A stretch of 20,751 nt of DNA from the NCBI GenBank assembly GCA_007571185.1, contig RKRX01000121.1, positions 1-20,751 of the forward strand. Direction: 5' to 3'. This document shows positions 7,261 to 14,648 of this stretch, piece after piece (position 1 is the stretch's first letter; each line of letters starts with the position of its first letter). The notes under the pieces are model-generated. The model made no database searches and was not told where the DNA came from. It saw nothing but the letters and a program-made list of their open reading frames with translations. The stretch comes from Oceanicaulis sp. Its GTDB lineage: Bacteria > Pseudomonadota > Alphaproteobacteria > Caulobacterales > Maricaulaceae. The translations under genes and the position numbers were made by a program.

Positions 7261-7888
7261 GGGCCAGACTCCTGATCTTCAAAATTGCAGCCTCTGGCGC
7301 AGTGCGACTAGGCAGAATTTCAACATCGAAAGTCCAGCTTTTCCGCGCTCTGGTCAATTCCTCATTATGACGCGCACCTTTTGAAAGCAGAGCTACAGCA
7401 CCGTTTTCTACAAATGGAAGAACATAACCAAGCAGTTTGTCCAACGGCGCTACAGCCCGGGCGGTCACAACATCCATTGCAGGCGTGGGATGGATTGATT
7501 CCACCCGCCCCGCATGTGCGATAGCAGGAGCTTTGGTCACCTCGATCACGCTGTTCACAAACGCCGCCTTTCTGGCTTTTGAATCCACCATGATGACGTG
7601 GCCATCAAGGTCACGCTCCATCAATCCAAAGGCGATAGCAAGCCCTGGAAACCCTGCGCCTGAACCCAGATCCGCCCAGCGACAGGCGTCGGGCATAAAC
7701 TCAAACACTTGCCAGCTGTCCAGTGCGTGACGATGCCAGAAATCGGCCAATGTATCCCGTCCCACCAGATTGGTGCGCTGGTTGGTTTTTTCCAGAAGCG
7801 CACGCCAGGTTTCGAACTTGTCGAGTGTTTCACGTGAAACACCGGTTTCCGCCTGAAAGGCTTCAGGCCCGTACCCCGCCGCGCTCAT
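7253..7888 (-). CDS. rsmG: 16S rRNA (guanine-N7) methyltransferase RsmG (GidB)
   Basis: SAM-dependent methyltransferase that modifies the 530-loop guanine of 16S rRNA (G527 in E. coli numbering); its loss can give low-level streptomycin resistance. 211 aa. SAM motif I is [15 protein letters not shown] (about 72-86); other family blocks are [38 protein letters not shown] and LLSKGA. The N-terminal [10 protein letters not shown] contains a perfect parS site in its codons (7826-7841). ATG 7888 overlaps the mnmG stop (ATGA), and the 3' end overlaps parA by eight bases, so the gene is embedded in a coupled mnmG-rsmG-parA-parB operon. Nothing unusual in length or motifs. Confidence 0.96.
   Translation of the reverse strand: MSAAGYGPEAFQAETGVSRETLDKFETWRALLEKTNQRTNLVGRDTLADFWHRHALDSWQVFEFMPDACRWADLGSGAGFPGLAIAFGLMERDLDGHVIMVDSKARKAAFVNSVIEVTKAPAIAHAGRVESIHPTPAMDVVTARAVAPLDKLLGYVLPFVENGAVALLSKGARHNEELTRARKSWTFDVEILPSRTAPEAAILKIRSLARV
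7826..7841. other. parS: parS site 1 (ParB-binding centromere), inside rsmG
   Basis: TGTTTCACGTGAAACA is a perfect 16-bp palindrome identical to the widely conserved chromosomal parS consensus. With the flanking G and C the palindrome extends to 18 bp (7825-7842). In the rsmG frame it encodes VSRET (residues 17-21). Expected role: a ParB loading site near the origin. Confidence 0.95.
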
Positions 7889-9771
7889 GCGCTTTGAACC
7901 CGGCTTGAACCACGCCTGATATGGGCGAGCAGCGCCGTCAGCGCCCCCGGAGTGACGCCCTCAATTCGCGCCGCCTGACCGAGTGTCGCTGGCAAGACAG
8001 TTTCGAGTTTCTCCCGGACTTCATTGGAGAGCCCCCCCACATCGGCATAATCAAATCCTCTCGGGATACGCACACCCTCATCGCGCCGGAACGCCAGGAT
8101 ATCGGCCTGCTGGCGTTCCAGATAGCCGTGATAGACCCCATCGATTTCAAGTTGTTCGGCGACCCGGAACGGCAGTTTTTGAAGCTGGGGCCAGATGCGC
8201 GCCATCTCCGCCCAGCCAATGTCGGGATAACTCAGAAGTTCGAGAAGAGACCGACGCTTGCCGTCTTCGTTGACATTCAAACCCTGACGCCTGGCTTCGG
8301 TCGGGGTCAGGCTCAAAGTCTTCGCCTGTTCCCGTGCGGCGGCGAGTGCGTCACGGTGCGCTCGCCAGGCTGTTTCACGTGAAACACTAACGCCCCCCAG
8401 AGCTATCGCCTTTCCCGTCAGACGTTGGTCGGCGTTATCAGCACGCAAGGTTAGTCTGTATTCGGCGCGTGAGGTGAACATGCGGTAGGGCTCGGTGACC
8501 CCCCGCGTAATCAAATCATCAATCATCACTCCGATATAGGCTTCTGATCGATCCAGAATAAACGGAGCCGACCCCGACGCTAGGAGCGCAGCGTTGAAAC
8601 CCGCTATCAAACCTTGAGCGGCGGCTTCTTCATATCCCGTAGTGCCATTGATCTGTCCGGCCAGAAACAATCCGTCCAGCGCCTTGACCTGCAAGGCGGC
8701 GCTTAGTTCACGTGGGTCCACATAATCGTATTCGATCGCATAGGCGTAGCGGCGCACCCTGGTCCGCTGCAACCCGGGAATGGTTTTCAGGAAAGCATGC
8801 TGGACCGGTTCCGGCAGTGAGGTCGAAATCCCGTTGGGATAGACGGTATCGTCATCAAGCCCCTCAGGTTCAAGGAAAATCTGGTGACCAGCCCTGTCAG
8901 CAAAACGCACCACCTTGTCCTCAATCGAGGGGCAATAGCGCGGTCCCCGACTTGAAATCCCTCCCCCGTAAATCGCAGATTGATCAAGATTATCCGCAAC
9001 GATCCTGTGGGTTTCTTGCGTGGTGCGGGTCATCGCGCACGCAATCTGCGGCACAGTGATCTTATCGGTGAGGAAGGAGAACGGCGCTGGTTCATCATCG
9101 GCCTGCTGTATGTCCAGACCTTTCCAATCGATGGTGGAGCCGTCCAATCGCGGCGGAGTGCCGGTCTTAAGGCGACCCATGCGCAGACCAAGACCATAGA
9201 GCGTGTCAGACAGGCCGATAGCGGGTTGTTCTCCATGCCGGCCAGCCGGGATACGCTGTGAGCCTCGATGGATAACCCCTTTGAGGAACGTGCCGGTGGT
9301 CAGGATTACCGCACCGGCGCGATAGGTCCGCCCTTTCATATCCACCACGCCCTGACAGCGCCCCTGCTCAAGGATCAGGTCTTCCGCCGCAGCTTCCAGG
9401 ATGGAGAGGTTGTCGATCTCCGCCATGGCTGTCTGCATGGCTTGACGATAGAGCTTGCGATCAGACTGGGTGCGCGGACCGCGAACAGCAGGCCCTCTGG
9501 ATCGGTTGAGCATGCGGAACTGGATGCCCGAAGCGTCGGCCGCTCGACCCATCACCCCGTCCAGAGCATCCACTTCACGCACCAAGTGTCCTTTACCCAG
9601 ACCGCCAATAGCAGGATTGCAGGACATCTCGCCAATAGTGGATATCTTATGGGTCATAAGCAATGTGCGGGCGCCCAAGCGGGCGGCGGCGCTCGCCGCC
9701 TCGGTTCCGGCATGACCGCCACCGATGACAATCACGTCCCAAACATAGTCTTTGGTGCCATTGAGCGTCAT
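7885..9771 (-). CDS. mnmG: tRNA uridine-5-carboxymethylaminomethyl modification enzyme MnmG (GidA)
   Basis: FAD-binding partner of MnmE; together they use methylene-tetrahydrofolate and glycine or ammonium to build the cmnm5 group on U34 of wobble-reading tRNAs. 628 aa, full length. Rossmann FAD motif [15 protein letters not shown] (residues 12-26); MnmG signatures [20 protein letters not shown] (49-68), [13 protein letters not shown] (about 93-105), [13 protein letters not shown] (158-170), RPCYCPS-like [12 protein letters not shown] (276-287), [16 protein letters not shown] (372-387) and [15 protein letters not shown] (434-448). The start ATG 9771 has GAGGT seven bases upstream. Residues 463-467 (VSRET) are encoded by a perfect parS site. 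A 95-bp gap without recognisable features separates it from mnmE upstream. Confidence 0.97.
   Translation of the reverse strand: MTLNGTKDYVWDVIVIGGGHAGTEAASAAARLGARTLLMTHKISTIGEMSCNPAIGGLGKGHLVREVDALDGVMGRAADASGIQFRMLNRSRGPAVRGPRTQSDRKLYRQAMQTAMAEIDNLSILEAAAEDLILEQGRCQGVVDMKGRTYRAGAVILTTGTFLKGVIHRGSQRIPAGRHGEQPAIGLSDTLYGLGLRMGRLKTGTPPRLDGSTIDWKGLDIQQADDEPAPFSFLTDKITVPQIACAMTRTTQETHRIVADNLDQSAIYGGGISSRGPRYCPSIEDKVVRFADRAGHQIFLEPEGLDDDTVYPNGISTSLPEPVQHAFLKTIPGLQRTRVRRYAYAIEYDYVDPRELSAALQVKALDGLFLAGQINGTTGYEEAAAQGLIAGFNAALLASGSAPFILDRSEAYIGVMIDDLITRGVTEPYRMFTSRAEYRLTLRADNADQRLTGKAIALGGVSVSRETAWRAHRDALAAAREQAKTLSLTPTEARRQGLNVNEDGKRRSLLELLSYPDIGWAEMARIWPQLQKLPFRVAEQLEIDGVYHGYLERQQADILAFRRDEGVRIPRGFDYADVGGLSNEVREKLETVLPATLGQAARIEGVTPGALTALLAHIRRGSSRVQSA
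8371..8386. other. parS: parS site 2, inside mnmG
   Basis: Perfect 16-bp palindrome TGTTTCACGTGAAACA. It encodes VSRET at residues 463-467 of MnmG, in the same codon phase as the rsmG and mnmE copies. It lies 545 bp from site 1 and about 1.9 kb from site 3. Confidence 0.95.
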
Positions 9772-9866
9772 GGTCGAGACCTCGTCAGGCGTCAGATCGC
9801 CGCGCCGGGCCCGCCCGCATAAGACACCAAACTCTCAGAGTCGAGATCAAGTCTCACCGCCGCCGG

Positions 9867-11198
9867 TTATTTGCCTATGCAGAACTGGCTGAAAACCCGA
9901 TCCAGCACATCCTCTACATCAATATGACCGGTCAGACCCTCCAATGCGCGGATTGCCAAATGCACATCGCTGGCCGCCAGTTCGGGTGAAAAGTCAAGTT
10001 GGGTCGCCGCCGATTTCAGATGAAACAGGGATTGCTCCACCGCCTGACGGTGACGCGCTCGAGACAAGGCTGGCGTTTCATGACCGCTCAAGCGCCCGAT
10101 GACCTCGTCTTCCAGCCAGGCTTCCAGCTTCGGCGCGCCGGAGCCTGACTTCGCAGACAACATAAAACAGGTTATCCCCTGTTCATCCAGCGGTTGGATT
10201 TTCTGACCCCGATCCAGCTTGTTCAGCACCAGTGCATCGCCTGTCCGCAGTGTTTTCAGCAGGTTGGCGTCAAATGTTTCACGTGAAACATCCGCCACGC
10301 CAATTCTAAGGTCTGCCGATTCGGCAGCCTTCAACGCCCGACGCACTCCTTCCGCCTCAACCCGGTCAGAGGCGTCGCACAAGCCGGCTGTATCGGCGAT
10401 GATGACAGGAAAACCTCCAAGCACCAGATGTATTTCAACCACATCCCGGGTCGTCCCGGGAATATCTGTGACTATGGCGGCCTCTCTTCGCGCCAGCACA
10501 TTAAGCAATGTCGACTTGCCTACATTGGGTTCGCCAATCAACGCAATGGAAAACCCTTCTCTCACGCGCTCGCCGCGATGACCATCTTGCAGATGATCCG
10601 CCAGGGCGCATATGAGATCCGCCAAAGGCGTACTCGCCGTATCAGAGAGGGTCTCGGGCACGTCTCCTTCGTCGGGGAAATCCACCTCGCCTTCAATCCT
10701 GGCCAGGATGGAAATCAGAGCCTCGCGCCATCCTTCATAAACATTTCGCAAAGCCCCCCTCATCTGAGACAGCGCCTGGATGCGCTGGCCTTCGGTCTGC
10801 GCATCAATGAGATCGGCCAAGCCCTCCGCTTCGGTCAGATCCATTTTGCCATTCTGAAAAGCCCGGCGTGTGAATTCACCGGCTTCAGCCGGGCGCGCGT
10901 TCAGTTCTGTCAAACGTTCAACCATGGCTTCGATCACAGCCGACCCGCCATGAACATGAAATTCGGCGCAATCCTCCCCGGTGAAACTCGCAGGTTCCGG
11001 AAACCAGAGCGCTAGGCCCTGATCAATCATCATATCGAGGTTGGTTCTGAAAATCCGGACACCGGCCTGGCGCGGCTGTAACCGCGGCAAGCCCGCCACC
11101 CCATCCATAATCGGACCCGCCCCGGGTCCGCTAACCCGGATCACAGCCACGCCGGAGCGTCCCGGCGCACTCGCGAGGGCGAAAATTGTATCATTCAT
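9867..11198 (-). CDS. mnmE: tRNA modification GTPase MnmE (TrmE)
   Basis: GTPase partner of MnmG in wobble-uridine modification. 443 aa. The N-terminal tetrahydrofolate-binding domain starts with TIFALASAPGRSGVAVIRVSG (residue 4 onward) and contains GEFTRRAFQNGKMDLTEAEG (107-126, one of the best conserved stretches). The G domain inserted in the helical domain shows G1 GEPNVGKST (222-230), G2 TDIPGTTRD (244-252), G3 DTAG (269-272) and G4 NKLD (326-329). The C-terminus is FCIGK, the invariant catalytic-Cys tail C-[IL]-G-K. VSRET at 304-308, between G3 and G4, is encoded by a perfect parS site. The start ATG 11198 is followed by the expected N-terminus. It is the first gene of the minus-strand par cluster, next to an accessory crystallin gene instead of rho. 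Confidence 0.97.
   Translation of the reverse strand: MNDTIFALASAPGRSGVAVIRVSGPGAGPIMDGVAGLPRLQPRQAGVRIFRTNLDMMIDQGLALWFPEPASFTGEDCAEFHVHGGSAVIEAMVERLTELNARPAEAGEFTRRAFQNGKMDLTEAEGLADLIDAQTEGQRIQALSQMRGALRNVYEGWREALISILARIEGEVDFPDEGDVPETLSDTASTPLADLICALADHLQDGHRGERVREGFSIALIGEPNVGKSTLLNVLARREAAIVTDIPGTTRDVVEIHLVLGGFPVIIADTAGLCDASDRVEAEGVRRALKAAESADLRIGVADVSRETFDANLLKTLRTGDALVLNKLDRGQKIQPLDEQGITCFMLSAKSGSGAPKLEAWLEDEVIGRLSGHETPALSRARHRQAVEQSLFHLKSAATQLDFSPELAASDVHLAIRALEGLTGHIDVEDVLDRVFSQFCIGK
10275..10290. other. parS: parS site 3, inside mnmE
   Basis: Perfect 16-bp palindrome TGTTTCACGTGAAACA, extended to 18 bp by flanking A and T (10274-10291). It encodes VSRET at residues 304-308 of MnmE. 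It is the perfect site closest to the candidate origin, about 6.8 kb away. Confidence 0.95.
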
Positions 11199-11275
11199 TC
11201 AAATTTTACTTCGGGATGTGATCCCCATCTGAACCCCCGAAAAGCTGTCAACTCATGTTAAGGTCAATGACAGTT

Positions 11276-12211
11276 CTAGCGTACGCAGAGCACATCTGTT
11301 ATCCGAGATCGGCCCTGGTGCGCTGTATGTTCAAAAATGAACCAGAGCCGTTCGCGGGTTCGGTGGGTTGAGAAGAACTCCGCCCGGCGGAACCCGTTCA
11401 GCGCACAGATTTCGTCTGCCGTATCCTGTCCACAGCCTGCATGGTCACCCAAGCAACCGCCGCTGACCGGATAGCCTTGCACCTCCGGCGCCGGAAAGAA
11501 CAGGGTCTCTACGCCATACACACCGCCTCTGATGTGCGATCGTCCACCGCCATAACCGGGATTGGCGTGTACATCGTGGTGTCGGGGACGAAAGCGTGCG
11601 CCCCGGCGCCCGGGAATAACAGAAGTGATTTTCCGGTTCAGATCGTAGACGTTCAGATTGCGTGCATTGCGAGAGATTCTCACACATCGGCCTGTAAAAT
11701 CAGAGTCTTCACAAACAGTCCATACGCCCGAATGCACCTCGATCGACTGGGCGGCGTCGTTGAAGTTTTGCAGGCGCAGATTATCTTCCGCGTCGATCAA
11801 AGTGACACTGCGCCCGGTAAAATGCGGATCCGACCACAAGGTCACGCCGTTTTTCCGAATCCGCCCGCGCCGGTTTTCGTTGTGCACGGGACGTAGTGAG
11901 CTGATCTGGTCATTAAACGCCCACTGGCTCATATCAGGCTGATCCTTGTCGATCACCTGGCAGACGCCGCGGTATTCACTGTCGATACACACTTCCCACT
12001 GACCGCCGCTAACCTGGATCGAACTGGTGATGTCATTGAAATTCACATAGCGCAGGCTGGGCGCATCCGTGTCAAGGACGATCGAGCGACCTTGATAATT
12101 GGGATGTTCGTACAAAGTGACGCCGTCACCGCGATCCCGTTGAGCGTCTGCGGCGGCGGTCAGTGTCATGATCACGGAGAGGGCAGCGATAAATAGCAGA
12201 GAGAGGGGCAT
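11276..12211 (-). CDS. Secreted beta/gamma-crystallin family protein with C-terminal Cys-rich region
   Basis: 311 aa. Signal peptide of about 23 residues (hydrophobic run ending AAADA). Residues 31-108 and 123-200 form two beta/gamma-crystallin domains, i.e. four Greek-key motifs, each starting with V-T-L-Y/W or W-x-V-C and containing the family Y/F-x-G-R pattern (YQGR, YRGV, FTGR, FTGR). Calcium clamps of the type N/D-N/D-x-x-S/T-S are intact in domain 1 (NDITSS 59-64; NDQISS 100-105) but altered in domain 2 (NDAAQS 151-156; NRKITS 192-197). A basic linker (about 201-215) leads to a tail with four cysteines (GGCLGDHAGCGQDTADEIC and the final C-V-R), probably disulphide-bonded. Microbial relatives are Ca-binding extracytoplasmic proteins of unclear role. 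ATG 12211 has GGAGG five bases upstream. The gene sits between mnmE and rho, where the conserved alphaproteobacterial order has no such gene. Confidence 0.85.
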   Translation of the reverse strand: MPLSLLFIAALSVIMTLTAAADAQRDRGDGVTLYEHPNYQGRSIVLDTDAPSLRYVNFNDITSSIQVSGGQWEVCIDSEYRGVCQVIDKDQPDMSQWAFNDQISSLRPVHNENRRGRIRKNGVTLWSDPHFTGRSVTLIDAEDNLRLQNFNDAAQSIEVHSGVWTVCEDSDFTGRCVRISRNARNLNVYDLNRKITSVIPGRRGARFRPRHHDVHANPGYGGGRSHIRGGVYGVETLFFPAPEVQGYPVSGGCLGDHAGCGQDTADEICALNGFRRAEFFSTHRTRERLWFIFEHTAHQGRSRITDVLCVR

Positions 12212-12291
12212 CCTAACCTCCTTGGCCGGCTGACACAGGAAAGCGCAGAGCCGGATTGATAAGAGGTTGGCCCGTACGCTAGGGAGAGATG

Positions 12292-12537
12292 TTACCGGGG
12301 CCGGGCCTCGCGCAACACCCGGTAGGCTTCTGTGTCCTTGAGCGGGCTGTCTTCAGAGATCAGATCAAATGGTGTCCGACCGTCTTCGTCTCGCGCCTTC
12401 GGATCAGCCCCAGCGTCAAGCAAAGCTTGCACCACAGCAGGAGTCTCGCTGAAACCCGCCGCCACGTGAAGCGGGGTCCCGCCGTACTCGTCTTGCACCT
12501 CGATGTTGGCTCCCGCTTTGATTAAAGCTTGCACCAT
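12292..12537 (-). CDS. Short ankyrin-repeat protein, possibly an N-terminally truncated remnant
   Basis: Small protein of 81 aa if started at ATG 12537, which has a G-rich Shine-Dalgarno-like stretch four to five bases upstream. The open frame extends to a TTG at 12660, touching the rho stop, but that N-terminal part (charged, no repeat) has no ankyrin character. It contains one complete ankyrin repeat, GGTPLHVAAGFSETPAVVQALLDAGADPKARD, flanked by the second half of one repeat (MVQALIKAGANIEVQDEY) and the first half of another (GRTPFDLI). Ankyrin folds are normally stable only with more repeats, and this protein begins in the middle of one, suggesting decay from a longer gene or a mini-protein that caps a partner. 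It is immediately downstream of rho on the same strand. Ankyrin homology is clear; functionality is not. Confidence 0.6.
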   Translation of the reverse strand: MVQALIKAGANIEVQDEYGGTPLHVAAGFSETPAVVQALLDAGADPKARDEDGRTPFDLISEDSPLKDTEAYRVLREARPR

Positions 12538-12656
12538 GGACACCCCCCAGAAGCCTATAGGAAAGCGTTCATCCGTCAACACCGAATTCCGCATACAAGC
12601 GTAATTTTTCAGATGAGGGGACTTGGAGCTTTCCGATCTGTTTCTGTCCTTCAGCT

Positions 12657-13976
12657 TCAAGTGTTCATCGAATCGAAGAATTCATCATTATTTTTGCTCT
12701 CCTTGAGTTTGGAGAGCAGGAACTCGATCGCGTCTTGAGCCCCCATCGGATTAAGGATTCGGCGCAACACATATGTCTTCTGAAGGTCTGTTCTGGGAAC
12801 CAGTAATTCCTCTTTCCGGGTGCCCGATTTGAGAATGTCGATCGCCGGGAATACGCGTTTGTCGGCAACCTTGCGGTCCAGCACAATTTCAGAGTTGCCG
12901 GTGCCTTTGAACTCTTCAAAAATCACCTCGTCCATCCGTGATCCAGTCTCGATCAGCGCCGTGGAGATAATGGTCAGGCTGCCGCCTTCCTCGATGTTCC
13001 GAGCAGCGCCGAAAAATCGTTTGGGTCTTTGCAGCGCATTGGCGTCCACCCCCCCGGTCAACACCTTGCCGGAACTGGGCACGACTGTGTTATACGCGCG
13101 ACCTAGCCGCGTTATGGAATCGAGCAAAATGATCACATCGCGCTTGTGTTCGACCAGACGTTTGGCCTTTTCGATCACCATCTCGGCAACCTGAAGGTGA
13201 CGAGCGGCCGGCTCGTCAAAAGTGGAGGCGATCACCTCACCTTTCACGGTGCGCTGCATATCCGTTACTTCCTCAGGGCGCTCATCAATGAGCAACACCA
13301 TCAGATACGTGTCTGGATGATTGGCCTCGATCGCGTGCGCCACATTTTGCATGAGCACCGTCTTGCCGGTCCGTGGCGGCGCCACAATCAGGGCGCGCTG
13401 CCCTTTGCCCAATGGCGCTACGATATCAATCACACGGCCGGAACGATCTTTCTTCGTTGGATCTTCGATCTCCATGCTGAACCGCTCATCGGGATAGAGC
13501 GGGGTCAGGTTGTCGAAGTGAACCTTGTGTTTGGTTTTCTCCGGTTCTTCAAAATTGATCGAGAACACCTTCAGAAGTGCGAAATAACGTTCACTATCCT
13601 GCGGAGCGCGTATCTCGCCCTCCACCGTATCCCCTGTCCGCAAACCGAAGCGGCGAATCTGGCCAGGCGAGACATAGATATCATCAGGTCCAGGCAGATA
13701 GTTGGATTCTGGCGAACGCAGAAAACCAAATCCATCCTGGAGCACTTCCAGCGTACCGCCCCCGGAAATTGATGCGCCTTCATCAGCCAAAGCCTTGAGG
13801 ATGGCGAACATCAAGCCTTGTTTGCGTAGAGAAGAGGCGTTTTCGATATCCAGACTCTCCGCCAGCTCAACCAGTTCGGCGGGGAGTTTCTCTTTGAGCT
13901 TCTGCAGCGACATGCGCCGGGATGACCCAGCAACCTCGGCGGCGCCCTGCAGCGGGGTGTCAAGCGTATCAGTCAT
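12657..13976 (-). CDS. rho: Transcription termination factor Rho
   Basis: Hexameric RNA-dependent ATPase/translocase that ends transcription of untranslated RNA. 439 aa. Rho N-terminal SAP-like domain (about 22-65, with [19 protein letters not shown]); cold-shock RNA-binding domain with [20 protein letters not shown] (82-101) and [14 protein letters not shown] (103-116); ATPase core with Walker A APPRTGKT (199-206), Walker [11 protein letters not shown] (281-290), the Q-loop region [21 protein letters not shown] and catalytic/arginine-finger part [11 protein letters not shown]. No Asp/Asn-rich insertion domain, unlike some actinobacterial Rho. ATG 13976 lacks a strong Shine-Dalgarno and follows a 332-bp stretch from hemJ ATG-distal end without another gene only in part (211 bp), which would be its leader; Rho is often autoregulated in its leader. 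Confidence 0.97.
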   Translation of the reverse strand: MTDTLDTPLQGAAEVAGSSRRMSLQKLKEKLPAELVELAESLDIENASSLRKQGLMFAILKALADEGASISGGGTLEVLQDGFGFLRSPESNYLPGPDDIYVSPGQIRRFGLRTGDTVEGEIRAPQDSERYFALLKVFSINFEEPEKTKHKVHFDNLTPLYPDERFSMEIEDPTKKDRSGRVIDIVAPLGKGQRALIVAPPRTGKTVLMQNVAHAIEANHPDTYLMVLLIDERPEEVTDMQRTVKGEVIASTFDEPAARHLQVAEMVIEKAKRLVEHKRDVIILLDSITRLGRAYNTVVPSSGKVLTGGVDANALQRPKRFFGAARNIEEGGSLTIISTALIETGSRMDEVIFEEFKGTGNSEIVLDRKVADKRVFPAIDILKSGTRKEELLVPRTDLQKTYVLRRILNPMGAQDAIEFLLSKLKESKNNDEFFDSMNT

Positions 13977-14121
13977 GTGTATCTGTTATCTTTCAGATAG
14001 CGCCGACCACAGGTCGTCTGGTTCAGTGTCAATCACTGTTGATCAGTATGGATCGACTATGCGTTGGGTTGGAAGCCTGGGCGCTATTGGACACGTGTCA
14101 ACGCAACCTTAGCCTTGGAGG

Positions 14122-14147
14122 GGAGAACTCCGCACCGGGAGCTTTCC
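14122..14147. other. Hairpin in the hemJ-rho intergenic region (rho leader or hemJ terminator)
   Basis: GGAGAACTCC (14122-14131) can pair with GGAGCTTTCC (14138-14147) across a six-base loop: ten positions with one A-C mismatch and one G-T wobble. It lies in the 211-bp region between the hemJ stop and the rho start, both on the minus strand. There is no T-run after it, so it is not a clear intrinsic terminator; it could be an mRNA structure in the rho leader. The same 211 bp holds a separate 10-bp palindrome GACACGTGTC (14090-14099). No gene is seen there. Confidence 0.4.
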
Positions 14148-14188
14148 AACAACTGACACGAACCACACTGATAGTCAAGGACTTTGTA

Positions 14189-14644
14189 TCAGAACGGTTT
14201 CACAACCGCCAGAAGCACGATGACGACAACAAAGATCGCCGGGATTTCATTCATGATTCGCCAGAAACTTTCTGTGCGAGAACGATTCCCACTGGCGAAC
14301 CTTTTCACGCTGGCGGCGTAAAAACCATGAATACCCGATAGAATCAAGACCAGCGCCAACTTGAAATGAAACCAACCCTGGCTGAACAAACCCGGATTGT
14401 TGATGATCATCACAATCGCCAGTATCCAGACCGCGATCAGCGCCGGGTTCATAATGATCTTTAGCAGATTGCGTTCCTGAATCAGCAAGACGCGTTCAAG
14501 TTCACCACCGGCTTGGGCCTGATGATGATAGACAAACAGTCGCGGCAGGTAGAGCATGCCAGCCATCCAGAAGATCAGTGCAACGATGTGCAAACTTTTG
14601 AGAACCTGATAACCGGTGGAACCCGCAAGAAGAAAATCGGCCAT
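14189..14644 (-). CDS. hemJ: Protoporphyrinogen IX oxidase HemJ
   Basis: Membrane haem protein that oxidises protoporphyrinogen IX to protoporphyrin IX, the step before ferrochelatase. 151 aa from ATG 14644, which is preceded by AGGA at seven bases and lies four bases after the hemH stop; a TTG at 14662 would overlap hemH by 14 bases but has weaker support. Four hydrophobic helices are visible. Family motifs: helix 1 LKSLHIVALIFWMAGMLYLPRLFVYH (conserved His19 and the LPRLFVYH end), ERNLLKIIMNPA, GWFHFKLALVLILSGIHG (conserved Lys95) and the C-terminal FWRIMNEIPAIFVVVIVLL. It lies directly downstream of hemH and hemE, so three late haem genes form one operon transcribed away from the candidate origin. 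Confidence 0.95.
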   Translation of the reverse strand: MADFLLAGSTGYQVLKSLHIVALIFWMAGMLYLPRLFVYHHQAQAGGELERVLLIQERNLLKIIMNPALIAVWILAIVMIINNPGLFSQGWFHFKLALVLILSGIHGFYAASVKRFASGNRSRTESFWRIMNEIPAIFVVVIVLLAVVKPF

Positions 14645-14648
14645 AGGC

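Noticed and set aside
7621..7842. Minus-strand frame beginning MFHVKH
   Set aside because: This N-terminus is an alternative-frame reading of parS inside rsmG, a known annotation artefact.
9772..9866. Possible small gene between mnmG and mnmE
   Set aside because: The 95 bp has no start/Shine-Dalgarno pair with a plausible product.
10428..11015. 195-codon plus-strand open frame opposite mnmE
   Set aside because: Antisense to a fully motif-supported MnmE, with no domain or Shine-Dalgarno.
11245..11276. CTGTCA...TGACAG arms between the crystallin gene and mnmE
   Set aside because: Only six pairs with a ~19-base loop; could be chance.
12226..12254. CCGGCT...AGCCGG inverted repeat upstream of the crystallin gene
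   Set aside because: Six-bp arms with a 17-base loop and no T-run; too weak for a terminator call.
13146..13772. 208-codon plus-strand open frame opposite rho
   Set aside because: Rho is unmistakable on the other strand; the frame has no recognisable motif and reflects codon bias of the real gene.
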